Shown here: positions 1-9,737 of the stretch, piece by piece | How positions within the stretch are numbered: the stretch's first letter is position 1 | Layout: each line of letters begins with the position of its first letter | DNA from: Rhizobium rosettiformans | GTDB lineage: Bacteria > Pseudomonadota > Alphaproteobacteria > Rhizobiales > Rhizobiaceae | Assembly: GCF_016806065.1 (NCBI RefSeq) | Contig: NZ_CP032405.1 | Coordinates: forward strand, 3,190,001 to 3,254,000 | Direction of reading: 5' to 3' | DNA: 64,000 nt | Notes under the pieces: generated by a model | The model's input: the letters and a program-made list of their open reading frames with translations, nothing else | Database searches by the model: none | What the model was told of the DNA's origin: nothing | Position numbers and translations under genes: made by a program

Positions 1-181
1 CTGACGTGCGGGCCAGATCGAGACGCGATTGCCATGTGTTCCAGAATTCAGCTGTGCCTCCGAGATCGACGATGCTGCAAGAACCCTTCATGCGCACGAC
101 ATCGCCGATCATGCGCCCAAGTTGTTCGATGCGCTTGAGGCGGAATCTGTTGCCGGACGAAGTGGGGGAGATGTTGAACAT
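1..181 (-). CDS. N-terminal part of a SAM-methyltransferase-like protein, cut by the window edge
   Basis: An open frame of 60 complete codons starts at an ATG read from base 181 and runs off the left end without a stop. Residues about 37-46 read SIVDLGGTAE and are followed by FW. This matches motif I of class I SAM-dependent methyltransferases, where a hydrophobic strand is followed by DxGGT in the cofactor-binding loop. The residues before it (RFRLKRIEQLGRMI) look like the helix that precedes motif I. The substrate cannot be told from this fragment. The intergenic stretch 182-273 upstream is AT-richer than its surroundings and may hold its promoter. The call rests on one motif, so moderate confidence. 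Confidence 0.55.
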   Translation of the reverse strand, partial: MFNISPTSSGNRFRLKRIEQLGRMIGDVVRMKGSCSIVDLGGTAEFWNTWQSRLDLARTS

Positions 182-273
182 GGCGGGGATTCCGTAAGCT
201 TCCTGAGAGGCAAGCTTTAAGGAATCTTAACCGCCCTTGTAAACCGCATAGCTAATAAAGGGTTAACGGAAAT

Positions 274-750
274 TCAGTTGCTCGCCCGTTCGACCTTGAT
301 GTCGCCAAGCTCGTCGATCAACACCGTCCATTCCTCGACACGTTCGGTCTCCGGCGAGGTCCTCAGATAGACAGTGGCGAAGAATCCAGGCGTTGCGGCA
401 ACGCCGGTCATGCTTTCGGGGCGAATGCCCGTGACATAGGGTTTGATGGCCGTGAACTCTTCGAGTTCGACGCTCTCGACAAGCCTGAGCCCGGCTTCGC
501 CTGAGGCGATCATCTGCAGATGGATGCGGGCCGTCCGATCCGCCTGGCGGATGGCGACCAGCTTGTAGTAGCCGCGTTCACCGGCCTCGACCGGCGTATC
601 GACACCCGCAACACCTTCCGGACCCGATTCCCAGTAGCCGCCGCTGATCACGAATGTGGCGGTCACGGGGAGCTCATCGATCTCGTCTGCGATCACCGGA
701 GCGGATAAGAGCAGGGGGACCAGCAGGGCGAAGAGGGCGAGAAGCTTCAT
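274..750 (-). CDS. Small secreted protein of unknown function
   Basis: This 158-residue protein has a clear Sec signal peptide: MK, a leucine-rich core at residues 4-18, then a likely cleavage after VIA near residue 21. The mature part is acidic, has no cysteine pair and no membrane segment, and alternates short hydrophobic strands, which suggests a small beta-rich periplasmic protein. I do not recognise a family. A longer frame extends upstream to 798, but the ATG at 750 carries the signal peptide and is preceded by GAGG at good spacing. It begins 8 bases after the nadK stop on the same strand, so the two are probably cotranscribed. Confidence 0.7.
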   Translation of the reverse strand: MKLLALFALLVPLLLSAPVIADEIDELPVTATFVISGGYWESGPEGVAGVDTPVEAGERGYYKLVAIRQADRTARIHLQMIASGEAGLRLVESVELEEFTAIKPYVTGIRPESMTGVAATPGFFATVYLRTSPETERVEEWTVLIDELGDIKVERASN

Positions 751-758
751 GGTGAACC

Positions 759-1532
759 TCAATCGGAAAACTGTTCGGCAATGATTCGGTCGGACCATGA
801 GCGGTCGGGATCCGACAGGATGCGCGCCGTCGTGTCCTCCGACTGCGCGATCTCCACCCGAAGAACCGATTTGACCTCCGTGTGGTCCGCCACCGCGTTG
901 ACCGGCCGCTTCTCCGGCTCCAGCACCTCAAGCACCACGGTGACCTTGTCGGGCAGCAACGCCCCGCGCCAGCGCCGCGGACGGAAGGCGCTGACGGGTG
1001 TGAGCGCCAGGAGCGGTGCCTCCAGCGGCAGGATAGGCCCATGGGCCGAAAGATTGTAGGCGGTCGAGCCGACCGGCGTCGCCACCATCAGGCCGTCGCA
1101 GATCAGCTCCTCCAGCCGGACTTGTCCGTCGATTATGACCCGGAGCTTGGCTGCCTGATAGGACTGCCGCAGCACCGAGACCTCGTTGATCGCCAAAGCG
1201 AAGGAGACCGACCCGTCCGCATTGCTCGTCGTCATCTTCAGCGGGTGAAAATCATTCTCGACCGCCGCCGAGATCCGCTCGGTGAGCTCGTCCGTCGAAT
1301 AATCGTTCATCAGGAAGCCGACGGAGCCGCGGTTCATGCCGTAGATCAGCTTGCCGCTGTTCATCGTGTCATGCAGGGTCTGCAGCATGAAGCCATCGCC
1401 GCCGAGTGCCACGATGACGTCGGCCTCGGCCGGCTCGGTATGGCCGTAGCGGCGAATCAGCTCATTGCGCGAAGCCTGGGCTTCGTCCGTATTGGAGGCG
1501 ATGAAGGCGAGCGACCGGAACGTGCGAGACAT
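759..1532 (-). CDS. nadK: NAD kinase
   Basis: NAD kinase phosphorylates NAD to NADP in the cytoplasm using ATP. The 257-residue product shows the family signatures: GGDG at residues 44-47, NE at 116-117 in the NAD-binding segment, and GSTAY at 155-159. The length fits alphaproteobacterial NadK. An open frame extends upstream to 1634, but the family begins near the MSRTF start used here; the extra 34 residues overlap the region before tRNA-Thr and look non-coding. The small secreted-protein gene follows 8 bases downstream. The gene is divergent from tRNA-Thr. Confidence 0.93.
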   Translation of the reverse strand: MSRTFRSLAFIASNTDEAQASRNELIRRYGHTEPAEADVIVALGGDGFMLQTLHDTMNSGKLIYGMNRGSVGFLMNDYSTDELTERISAAVENDFHPLKMTTSNADGSVSFALAINEVSVLRQSYQAAKLRVIIDGQVRLEELICDGLMVATPVGSTAYNLSAHGPILPLEAPLLALTPVSAFRPRRWRGALLPDKVTVVLEVLEPEKRPVNAVADHTEVKSVLRVEIAQSEDTTARILSDPDRSWSDRIIAEQFSD

Positions 1533-1726
1533 GGCGAGCCCTGATGAAATGTCGCCAAGTGGTACATGACATCTACCTGTAACCACAAGCCGTTTTGCCC
1601 CGGAATCGGTTCGGCGCACCGGCGGGCGAAGCACTTGGCCTTCGGTCGCTTATTCACCATTTCCGCTAACCCTGGCCCGATTTTTTGCTTTACCGCAAAC
1701 CGATTTCCGCCTAAACACCCCGCACT

Positions 1727-1802
<76 letters not shown>

Positions 1803-1887
1803 CTTCTCAGCACACATTGTGTTTTTTCCCATTGTCCTGACAGGCACTTCTTTGGCATGGTCTCGGCCGACAGCCGATGGAGACCCG

Positions 1888-2862
1888 ATGCGCGAGACGT
1901 TTCATGCCGGCCTGGCTTTGGCCGCCACAGCCCTGTTTCTACTGCCGGCCGAGAGCCGGGCTGCCGACATCAAATATGCGTGTGAAGACGGCACGACCCT
2001 GACCGTTGCCTTCAGCGAAGCGCAAGCCGAGGTGACGATCCCAGACGGTTCGAAAGTGTCCCTGCCGCAGCAACCGGCGGCGAGCGGCTTCTGGTATTCG
2101 AATGGCCGCTTCGAACTCCGGGGCAAGGGCGAGGAATTGCAGTTTGCAATCGGCCGCATGGCTCCGGTCACTTGCCGCAATGCCGGCGAGGTTACGGGCC
2201 AGTTCGATCGTGCCACACGCGCCGAGGTCGAACTCGCCGAAAAGGACACCGGCTTCGACATGAAGGGCAAGCTGACCTGCCTGCGTTATCCCAATTTCAC
2301 CCTGAAAGAACTCGATCTTGGCGAAAAGGGTGCCGCCGGCCTCTACATCGCCTCGTCCGAGGGTCCCTGCCAGCTCAATCCAACGCTCGACCGCAAGATT
2401 GAGGACGACACAGCCGGCTATCTCTGGGGAGCGGTTGGCCCTTACGCCTTCTTCCGCGGTGCCGACGGCTTGAATGGCGGCCTGCCATTCGTGGTCTATG
2501 ACGCCCGCACGGGTGAGCGACTGTTACAGGACCTGATTGCCGGCGAGTTTGCCGCTCTTTCCCTGGTCGGAGAGGAGCTTACGCTCCGCTATCGCCGCAC
2601 CTATGCCGCCAATTGTTCCTTGCTCGCAGCTCCGGAGAGCTGTGCTGCGACCATCCGGCAGGAGCTCGGCCTTGCCGCCGATCGTCCGATGCCCGATTGC
2701 CGCGCCGCCTATCAGCCGGCGATCGATGCCGATGCCGACGCTGCCGAGGAGATCGAAGCCTGGCCGAGCGTCATCGACTATCCGATCGAGCGCACGCTTT
2801 CGGCATCCGGCACATTCTTCGTCGCCGTCGAAGGCGATCTCACCTGCCGCCCTTCCATGTGA
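1888..2862 (+). CDS. Secreted MliC-domain protein with a long C-terminal extension
   Basis: A signal peptide covers roughly residues 1-25 (MRETF start, hydrophobic core, cleavage near SRAAD). Directly after it, residues about 27-100 match the MliC domain, the membrane-bound inhibitor of C-type lysozyme: YACEDG near the start, ASGFWYSNG, a KGEE turn and a closing Cys. The cysteines are placed as expected for the domain disulfide. The remaining about 220 residues contain six or more further cysteines and no family I recognise, so the protein is much longer than a simple MliC (about 110 residues). The usual lipobox cysteine is not evident, so it may be soluble in the periplasm. I chose ATG 1888 over the upstream ATG at 1819 because it starts the signal peptide. 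It is convergent with the glycosyltransferase gene, with a 24-base gap. Confidence 0.75.
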   Translation: MRETFHAGLALAATALFLLPAESRAADIKYACEDGTTLTVAFSEAQAEVTIPDGSKVSLPQQPAASGFWYSNGRFELRGKGEELQFAIGRMAPVTCRNAGEVTGQFDRATRAEVELAEKDTGFDMKGKLTCLRYPNFTLKELDLGEKGAAGLYIASSEGPCQLNPTLDRKIEDDTAGYLWGAVGPYAFFRGADGLNGGLPFVVYDARTGERLLQDLIAGEFAALSLVGEELTLRYRRTYAANCSLLAAPESCAATIRQELGLAADRPMPDCRAAYQPAIDADADAAEEIEAWPSVIDYPIERTLSASGTFFVAVEGDLTCRPSM

Positions 2863-2886
2863 AGGACGGCAGCCGGGACTTCGTGC

Positions 2887-4101
2887 TTATGCCTCAGCAT
2901 CGAGGCGGACGGCATCCTGTATGTCGCGCAGCAGATCCGGCAGGGCGGCCTGGACGCGGTTCCAGCTCGGCATGAAGGGCGTGGCATTCGGATTGTCGAG
3001 ATAGACCTGTCCCGCCTCGATCAGGTTCGCCGCGAAGAGCTCGACGGCCTGTTCCTCGCGATGCCGGTCGGTGGTCAGCCCGTTCATCCGGGCATCGTGG
3101 TAATAGGTTTCCACCAGGTCCAAGGCTGTCCTGTAGTAGGTGGCCTTCAACGTCCGGAAGGCGTCATTGCCGAAGACCACGCCGTCTGTCGCGAGCTTGC
3201 GATAGAGCGCCTTGGTGATATCGATCGACATGCGTGACAGGCCCTTGGCCGCATCCTCGGGCGAGAGCGGCTGGTGCTTGTGGTCATAGGCGTCGGCAAT
3301 ATCGACCTGGCAGATCGACTGGGTGGAGTAGTTGCGCCACATCTCCGAGAGGACCCCGATTTCCAGTCCCCAGTCGGAAGGGATGCGGATGTCGGAGAGG
3401 ATCTGGGTCTGCATGGCGAACTCGCCGGCGAGCGGATAACGGAACGCCTTGAGGAAGTCGATATAGGGGTGATGCCCGATCACCTTTTCCAGGCTGAGCA
3501 GCAGCGGCGTCACAAGCAGTCGCGTCACGCGGCCGTTGAGCGATCGGTCGGCAATGCGCGGATAATAGCCCTTGGAGAAGACGTAAGGGAAACGCGGATG
3601 GGCGACGGGATAGACGAGCCGCGCCAGCATGTCGCGCGAATACGTGACGATATCGCAGTCATGCAGGGCAACGACGCCGGCCTGCCGCGCGGCCAGCACA
3701 TAACCCATGCAGAACCAGACATTCCGCCCCTTGCCCGGCTGGTCGGGCGAAAGCGCCTCTGCTTTGAGCTTCTCATCAAGGGCTCGCAGCCGAGGCCCGT
3801 CATGCCAGAGGATCGTATGCTTCTGCGGCAGGCGGGAGAAATATTGCTTCGCGTGCCGGAATTGCTCTTGGTCGGCCTGGTCGAGACCGATGACGATCTC
3901 GGAGATATAGGGCGCCTGCGACAGCTCGGAGACGATATGTTCGAGGGCAGGGGCTTCGAGTTCGGAATAGAGCGATGGCAGGATCAGCGTGATCGGTCGT
4001 GAGGCGGAAAAGACGCTGAGCTCCTTCTCCATCCGTTCCAGCGATCGTTCCCTGAGATTGTGCAGGGTAGCGACAACGCCGTTCTGATGAAAATCCGCCA
4101 T
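2887..4101 (-). CDS. GT81-like glycosyltransferase, probable glucosyl-3-phosphoglycerate synthase
   Basis: This 404-residue cytoplasmic enzyme has a GT-A fold pattern: a hydrophobic strand with ILPSLYSE near residue 40, a metal-binding D148-C-D150 in HDCDI, and a later PLAGEFA ... WGLEIG ... QVDIADAYDHKHQPLS block. That last block resembles the C-terminal signature of glucosyl-3-phosphoglycerate synthases (GpgS, family GT81), which transfer glucose from NDP-glucose to 3-phosphoglycerate. The gene lies 37 bases after a phosphatase of the mannosyl-3-phosphoglycerate phosphatase type, which fits a two-step glucosyl- or mannosylglycerate pathway for a compatible solute. The start at 4101 has AAAGGA six bases upstream; a longer frame to 4158 is unlikely. 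Donor sugar is inference. Confidence 0.75.
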   Translation of the reverse strand: MADFHQNGVVATLHNLRERSLERMEKELSVFSASRPITLILPSLYSELEAPALEHIVSELSQAPYISEIVIGLDQADQEQFRHAKQYFSRLPQKHTILWHDGPRLRALDEKLKAEALSPDQPGKGRNVWFCMGYVLAARQAGVVALHDCDIVTYSRDMLARLVYPVAHPRFPYVFSKGYYPRIADRSLNGRVTRLLVTPLLLSLEKVIGHHPYIDFLKAFRYPLAGEFAMQTQILSDIRIPSDWGLEIGVLSEMWRNYSTQSICQVDIADAYDHKHQPLSPEDAAKGLSRMSIDITKALYRKLATDGVVFGNDAFRTLKATYYRTALDLVETYYHDARMNGLTTDRHREEQAVELFAANLIEAGQVYLDNPNATPFMPSWNRVQAALPDLLRDIQDAVRLDAEA

Positions 4102-4138
4102 GTCTAATCCTTTCGTGATCAAGCCGGTTGCGGCCGAC

Positions 4139-4930
4139 TCAGAGAAACCCCGTGGCAACGAGTTTATGGATCATGATGTTCCAGCCCTTTGGACCGGATT
4201 GTTCCGAGCGCAAAATGGCACCCTCTCTCTCCCGTTGCGTGACGGGCAGGGGGCTGTGGGCCGGATTGGCAATGATGATGCCGCAATCGGCAGCTTCCAG
4301 CATCGTAAGATCGTTCGGCGCATCACCAAGCGCGACTGTGCGCACCGTCTCAAGTGCGTTGCGCTGATAATGCGCGACGACCTCTGCCATGCGCGCGGCC
4401 TTGGAAGTCTTGGGCATGAGCGTGAAGAAGCGCCCGCCCTGGACGGCGGTAAAACCATGCGCCTCGAGCAGCGCGATGAATGCCTGCCTTTGTGCCTCAG
4501 TGCCGGTGAAACGCCCCGGTTCGGAAAAGTGCCGTTGGCGAGCACGTTCGGCGGCGGGGAGTGGCAGTCCCGTCTCGGAGGCGACCCGCGCAACGTCCCA
4601 GTCACCAAAGCCTTCAAAGCGGGTGGTGAGCTCTTTAGGTAATCCCCTAAGAAGATCCCGTAAGCGACTGTAAGGACTCACCGAACGCATGCCGGCATCC
4701 TCGATATCTACGCCAAGACCGACGACGCCCGCGCCGTTTTCGACGATCATCGGATAGCCGATACCGATCGCTTCCGCGATCGGTCGCATCTCGGCTTCCG
4801 TCTTGCTGCTGGCAAGAATGACGGGAATGCCGCGTGATGCCAGAAGATCAAGCGCCGGCCGCGCCGCCTCGAAAGAATAGCTGTCGTGATCGAGCAGCGT
4901 TCCGTCGAGATCGGTGAAGACGAGCTTCAT
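4139..4930 (-). CDS. HAD-family mannosyl/glucosyl-3-phosphoglycerate phosphatase
   Basis: A 263-residue HAD hydrolase of the Cof/MPGP type. Motif I is DLDGTLLDHD at residues 7-16 with the nucleophile Asp first, motif II is the SSKTEAE region near residue 42, and motif IV is GDAPND near residue 203. The segment ENGAG near residue 64 and RGGRFFTLM-like residues are typical of mannosyl-3-phosphoglycerate phosphatases, which release glycosylglycerate from its 3-phospho form. The start codon overlaps the stop of rlmB by one base, so it is translationally coupled. The adjacent GT81-like synthase supports the substrate. Other Cof-type sugar phosphatases remain possible. Confidence 0.8.
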   Translation of the reverse strand: MKLVFTDLDGTLLDHDSYSFEAARPALDLLASRGIPVILASSKTEAEMRPIAEAIGIGYPMIVENGAGVVGLGVDIEDAGMRSVSPYSRLRDLLRGLPKELTTRFEGFGDWDVARVASETGLPLPAAERARQRHFSEPGRFTGTEAQRQAFIALLEAHGFTAVQGGRFFTLMPKTSKAARMAEVVAHYQRNALETVRTVALGDAPNDLTMLEAADCGIIIANPAHSPLPVTQREREGAILRSEQSGPKGWNIMIHKLVATGFL

Positions 4931-5811
4931 CAGCCCTTGGCCGCCAGATGCTGGCGCGAGGCATAGAGCGCAATCGCAGCTGCATTGGAGACGTTCAGCG
5001 ACTTGATGGCGCCGGGCATGTCGAGGCGGGCGAGGGCGGATACGGTTTCCCGCGTCTTCTGCCGCAAGCCCTTGCCCTCGGATCCGAGCACCAGAGCGAT
5101 CCGCTCACCGCTGAGGGCCTTTTCCATGGGGGCCGGCCCTTCCGAATCGAGACCTACCGAGAAGAAGCCGAGCTTGTGCAGCTCGCCGAGCGCATCCGAA
5201 AGGTTGGTGACCTGGATATAGGGGATGAGTTCCAGCGCGCCCGAGGCCGACTTTGCCAGCACGCCCGATTCCGTCGGGCTGTGCCGCTGTGTGGTGATGA
5301 CGGCACCCGCATTGAAGGCGACCGCGGATCGCATGATCGCACCGACATTATGAGGGTCGGTCACCTGATCGAGCACCAGGATCAGCGGGCTGTCTTTCAG
5401 CGCTTCCAGACGGCGGACGGGCAGCGGACGGGTTTCCAGCATCACGCCCTGATGGATCGCTTCGGGACCGAGGATCTTGTCCAGATCCTGTGGTGTCACC
5501 GTTTCGAAGGGGATACCGAGGTTTTCCACAGAGGAGATCTCGAGCCTGACGAGTGCATTCTGTGTCGCCGAAAGCTTGATCAGCTTGCGCTCGGGATTGT
5601 CGAGGGCAGCGCGCACGGTATGTAGGCCGTAGAGCAGAACCTGCTCGGGCGCGAGCTTTGGTGGCGTCCAGTCGGCATTGCTCTTGCGTGGCTTTTGCGG
5701 CCCCGGCGTCGGGATTTCGCCCCGCTCACGCTTGGCATCGCGCACCTGGCGGCGCAGCGTTGCATAATGGGTGTCGCGGGCGGTTTTTTCGGTTTTCGGA
5801 TCTTTGGCCAT
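4930..5811 (-). CDS. rlmB: 23S rRNA (guanosine-2'-O-)-methyltransferase RlmB
   Basis: A SPOUT-class methyltransferase of 293 residues that methylates the ribose of G2251 (E. coli numbering) in the peptidyl-transferase centre. Residues about 57-135 form the substrate-binding domain (LLYGLHTVRAAL, EAIHQGVML). The knot domain carries the three SpoU motifs: DPHNVGAIMRS at 152-162, GSEGKGLR at 243-250 and LNVSNAAAIALY at 272-283. A basic 50-residue N-terminal extension rich in Lys and Arg precedes the domain and is common in rhizobial versions. It is the first gene of a minus-strand operon with the phosphatase and glycosyltransferase genes, and is divergent from the tRNA-Tyr transcription unit. 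Confidence 0.93.
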   Translation of the reverse strand: MAKDPKTEKTARDTHYATLRRQVRDAKRERGEIPTPGPQKPRKSNADWTPPKLAPEQVLLYGLHTVRAALDNPERKLIKLSATQNALVRLEISSVENLGIPFETVTPQDLDKILGPEAIHQGVMLETRPLPVRRLEALKDSPLILVLDQVTDPHNVGAIMRSAVAFNAGAVITTQRHSPTESGVLAKSASGALELIPYIQVTNLSDALGELHKLGFFSVGLDSEGPAPMEKALSGERIALVLGSEGKGLRQKTRETVSALARLDMPGAIKSLNVSNAAAIALYASRQHLAAKG

Positions 5812-5925
5812 GCGCTCTTATAGCGGCGGGCAGGGGGCGGGCATAGACCCAGGCAGAAAATCCCCTGTGGGTCCGGGGATGTGTCTGGCCTCTGAAACTT
5901 TTCGGAATTTTTCGTCAAACTTCGT

Positions 5926-5954
5926 GTTGACATGAGCCGGTTGGGCCGTCATAT
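5926..5954 (+). promoter_or_regulatory. Promoter of the tRNA-Tyr/tRNA-Gly/tuf unit
   Basis: GTTGAC at 5926-5931 and TCATAT at 5949-5954 are separated by exactly 17 bases, close to the rhizobial sigma-70 form CTTGAC-N17-CTATAT. It sits about 75 bases upstream of tRNA-Tyr on the same strand. Confidence 0.6.
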
Positions 5955-6029
5955 ACCCGCCGCAGATCAGGGGGCGACGCACTCTGGTCTGGACTAGAAA
6001 GCTTGGTCGCCAGATCCGGACGAAAGAAT

Positions 6030-6114
6030 GGAGAGATGCCCGAGTGGTTAAAGGGGACGGACTGTAAATCCGTTGGCTCAGCCTACGTTGGTTCAAATCC
6101 AACTCTCTCCACCA
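6030..6114 (+). tRNA. tRNA-Tyr (anticodon GTA)
   Basis: Class II tRNA of 85 bases. The acceptor GGAGAGA pairs with TCTCTCC, the anticodon stem ACGGA/TCCGT encloses CTGTAAA with anticodon GTA, a long variable arm follows, and the T-arm loop is TTCAAAT. The discriminator is A and CCA (6112-6114) is encoded. The tRNA-Tyr, tRNA-Gly, tuf order is widespread in bacteria. Confidence 0.96.
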
Positions 6115-6135
6115 TTCGTCCTCGGATCTGAAAAT

Positions 6136-6209
6136 GCGGGTATAGCTCAATGGTAGAGCAGCAGCCTTCCAAGCTGAATACACGGGTTCGATTCCCGTTA
6201 CCCGCTCCA
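6136..6209 (+). tRNA. tRNA-Gly (anticodon TCC)
   Basis: The acceptor GCGGGTA pairs with TACCCGC, the D-arm contains CAATGGTAGA, the anticodon loop is CTTCCAA with anticodon TCC, and the T-loop is TTCGATT. The discriminator is T and CCA (6207-6209) is encoded. It lies 21 bases after tRNA-Tyr and is probably cotranscribed with it. Confidence 0.96.
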
Positions 6210-6433
6210 GACACATTCCGATCCTAACATCTGAATTTCAAACGGTATTCCGCTACTGCGTCGCCTAGCATGGAGTGCTTTGCGCAGCGTCAGGATTCGG
6301 CTGTGGAAACCGTGCATTTCGGCCTCCGGGAGGCTTGTCATTTAACGCTTGCGCATTGCGCATGAAAGCCTTAAACGGCGGGACCAAACCGGTTCGCCGG
6401 GGCAACCCCGTTTCGTTCACAGGAAGCATTCAA

Positions 6434-7609
<1,176 letters not shown>

Positions 7610-7641
7610 TCGGTAATCTGATCGATCGATAAGAATAAAGA

Positions 7642-7669
7642 GGCCTCGCTGGAAACAGCGGGGCCTTTT
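7642..7669 (+). terminator. Rho-independent terminator of the first tuf gene
   Basis: A 10-bp stem (7642-7651 with 7656-7665, one G-T pair) with a GAAA tetraloop is followed by TTTT at 7666-7669, 32 bases after the tuf stop. Confidence 0.85.
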
Positions 7670-7674
7670 CCGTT

Positions 7675-8223
7675 ATGGATTATCTTATGCTCGTCACGCC
7701 TCAGCAGGCCGATGTGATCCGAAGCTTCCGTCACGAGATGAGGCTGGCTGGGTGCTGGGGTGCGTGTTTCGAGGTTGCTTGCTTTATCGAACATCAGTTT
7801 GGCTGGCGCCGCATCGATGGCGTGTATGAGTTGCCCGACGGACGCCCGATCTTTCTGCACTCATGGAACATGATGTCGGACGGCACCCTGGTGGATGGTA
7901 CCGCAGATCAATTCGGGGAAGGGCGCGACATCGCGATCCATCCGTGCGGCAGCGCTGACCACTTAAGATACAGAGACAGATACACCGCAGCTCACAATCC
8001 CTTGAAAACGTCCTGGCTCGCTACGCGGCCTTATAGCGGTGTACCCGATCAGACTTTCTGGGATGATGAGGAAGCTCGCCGAACACTGGCTCCAGGTTGG
8101 TGGCTATCGGAGCCTCAGTCCTACGTCGCATGGTTCAAGAGTGGCGCGACCATGTATCCGATGTTCAGGACAATGCGAGAGGGTTACCGCCAGCGTGGCT
8201 ATGAAATTGCCAGTCTGGAATGA
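7675..8223 (+). CDS. Putative Cys-His-Asp (papain/transglutaminase-like) protein, accessory
   Basis: Up to 182 residues, family not firmly recognised. The order of conserved-looking residues suggests a cysteine-hydrolase fold: C27 and C31 in GCWGACFEVA at a helix start, H62 in FLHSWN, and D74 and D78 in LVDGTADQF. Conserved hypothetical proteins with a GxC ... HSW ... DxTADQFG layout are known; the triad C31-H62-D74 is my inference. There is no signal peptide or membrane segment. Codon use differs from its neighbours: three AGA codons, TTA, CTA and many A- or T-ending codons, which suggests transfer. The start is unclear; ATG 7675 abuts the tuf terminator and lacks a good ribosome site, and ATG 7687 is an alternative. 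It ends 6 bases from the convergent pentapeptide gene. Confidence 0.6.
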   Translation: MDYLMLVTPQQADVIRSFRHEMRLAGCWGACFEVACFIEHQFGWRRIDGVYELPDGRPIFLHSWNMMSDGTLVDGTADQFGEGRDIAIHPCGSADHLRYRDRYTAAHNPLKTSWLATRPYSGVPDQTFWDDEEARRTLAPGWWLSEPQSYVAWFKSGATMYPMFRTMREGYRQRGYEIASLE

Positions 8224-8229
8224 GGGGCA

Positions 8230-8604
8230 TCAAGCCCGCTGCAGCAGCTGCTCTTCGGCAAGCCGCAGGAGATCCGTCACCAGATAGCCGTTGATCGTCA
8301 GGCCCGTGAGATCGCATTCGGCAATCGACGTGCCGGCGAGGCTGGCGAATCGGATGGTGCTGCCATTGAGGTCGACATGGGTGAGGCTTGCTGCATGCAT
8401 CACGACATTTTCCATGACCGCGGCATTCATCGCCACATTGCGGATCACCATCTGCTCGGCATTGGCATCGGTGATCAGGCTCCGGCCGAGGTCCACATTG
8501 CTGAAGACGGCTTCCTTGAGCGAGACGTCGCTGAAGCGGGCTTCCGACAGGTCGGCATCGTCGAACTCGGAACCGGGCAGGGCGGCATTGCTGATACGGA
8601 TCAT
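8230..8604 (-). CDS. Pentapeptide-repeat protein
   Basis: A 124-residue protein built largely from pentapeptide units of the A(D/N)LxX type: FDDADLSEARFSDVSL near residue 14, followed by further units such as NVDLG, HVDLN, FASLA and CDLTG. Such runs fold into a right-handed quadrilateral beta-helix. Some family members protect DNA gyrase or act as immunity or scaffold proteins; nothing here decides among these. ATG 8604 is preceded by GGAGG six bases upstream, so the longer frame to 8655 is rejected. It is convergent with the Cys-His-Asp gene and divergent from the secreted-protein gene at 8839. Confidence 0.82.
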   Translation of the reverse strand: MIRISNAALPGSEFDDADLSEARFSDVSLKEAVFSNVDLGRSLITDANAEQMVIRNVAMNAAVMENVVMHAASLTHVDLNGSTIRFASLAGTSIAECDLTGLTINGYLVTDLLRLAEEQLLQRA

Positions 8605-8838
8605 GGCTGTCCTCCGCGAGGGCGAGGGGTGAGTATCAGTCAAAGCCGAGAACATGGCAAGCGACGCCTGGTGCCTGCCAAAGGCCGCTCGTGTCGGGAA
8701 ACCCCTGACATTCCCGCTGCATGGCTTCCATGCGCGTCTGCTACTTCTCCTCTGATTCCCGCTCGGTTACTTTTGAAACCATCCTGATTCGCCCTGGGCC
8801 CGTCATTGGCTGCGCCCCTTACGCCGGACGAACTGCCG

Positions 8839-9468
8839 ATGGCACGCTCACCTCTCGCTACCTGGCTGCTGATTCTCTTGCCTCTCGTGCCATGGCCAGC
8901 TGCGGCGGAGGATAGCGCCTTTCTGTGGGCTGCGACGGGGTCTCCCGACGATCTCGGCCTTCGCACCGGCGTTGCCCTCGATATGCCCGGGCGCCCACGG
9001 CTCGGCGCCGAATCGAACCTGCGCCGCGCCACCCCTACCAATTCAGGCACGTCTCATCCGCCGATGCGCCTCTGGGGTGAGGTTGATCTCCGCAGGGCTG
9101 CGGCTAATCCGGCCTCCGTCGGTCTCACGGTCGATCTCGTCAGTGGTGCGGCCCGTGCAACACTCCGTCAATCCCGCGCACTGATGGACGAGGGGCCGGC
9201 GACCCTGTCTCTCGACCGGGCGCTCGAGGCCGCGCGCCGCACGGACGGCGATGCGGTCTTCACCGCCCGCCAGAATCTCCGGCTTTTCTTTGGCGGGATC
9301 GACACCACTGTGACAGGCGGCGTGGTGATGGACAGTGCCGCGCCGTTTCACGCCGAATTCGCCGTGGAGAAGCGCCTGCAGGCCGGCATCAAGCTGCGCG
9401 CAGTTATCTCCGATATCGCGTACGAACCTGCCGCGCGGGTCAATGCCCGGTTTGAGCGGCACTGGTGA
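8839..9468 (+). CDS. Secreted beta-rich protein of unknown function, possible outer-membrane protein
   Basis: The 209-residue product starts with a signal peptide (MARSP, leucine-rich core, AAA before Glu-Asp near residue 24). The mature chain has short alternating hydrophobic and polar stretches, for example VFTARQNLRLFFGG and GIKLRAVISDIAY, and ends with Phe-x-x-x-Trp at the extreme C-terminus, a pattern common in outer-membrane beta-proteins. I do not recognise a family. A TTG-started frame begins at 8806, but ATG 8839 opens the signal peptide. It lies immediately upstream of tRNA-Trp. Confidence 0.65.
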   Translation: MARSPLATWLLILLPLVPWPAAAEDSAFLWAATGSPDDLGLRTGVALDMPGRPRLGAESNLRRATPTNSGTSHPPMRLWGEVDLRRAAANPASVGLTVDLVSGAARATLRQSRALMDEGPATLSLDRALEAARRTDGDAVFTARQNLRLFFGGIDTTVTGGVVMDSAAPFHAEFAVEKRLQAGIKLRAVISDIAYEPAARVNARFERHW

Positions 9469-9509
9469 GCGATGCCATTGGCCGCTCTGTGAAAAGCAGA
9501 AAAAAGACA

Positions 9510-9538
9510 CTTGCCAATCCGGCGCGCCCGCCTTAAAG
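9510..9538 (+). promoter_or_regulatory. Candidate promoter of tRNA-Trp
   Basis: CTTGCC at 9510-9515 and TTAAAG at 9533-9538 are separated by 17 bases, about 48 bases before the tRNA. The -35 matches the rhizobial consensus well; the -10 is weaker. Confidence 0.4.
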
Positions 9539-9585
9539 GGTGCTCCATGCCTCGGACGGGAGCGTTCCGGTCCGATGTAAGGCTT

Positions 9586-9661
<76 letters not shown>

Positions 9662-9737
9662 AGTCGCACGGCGCGCATCATGCTGCGACGAGCATAAGGA
9701 TCTGGCAAAGCCGAAAGAGTGCTGGAGACGATTTCCT

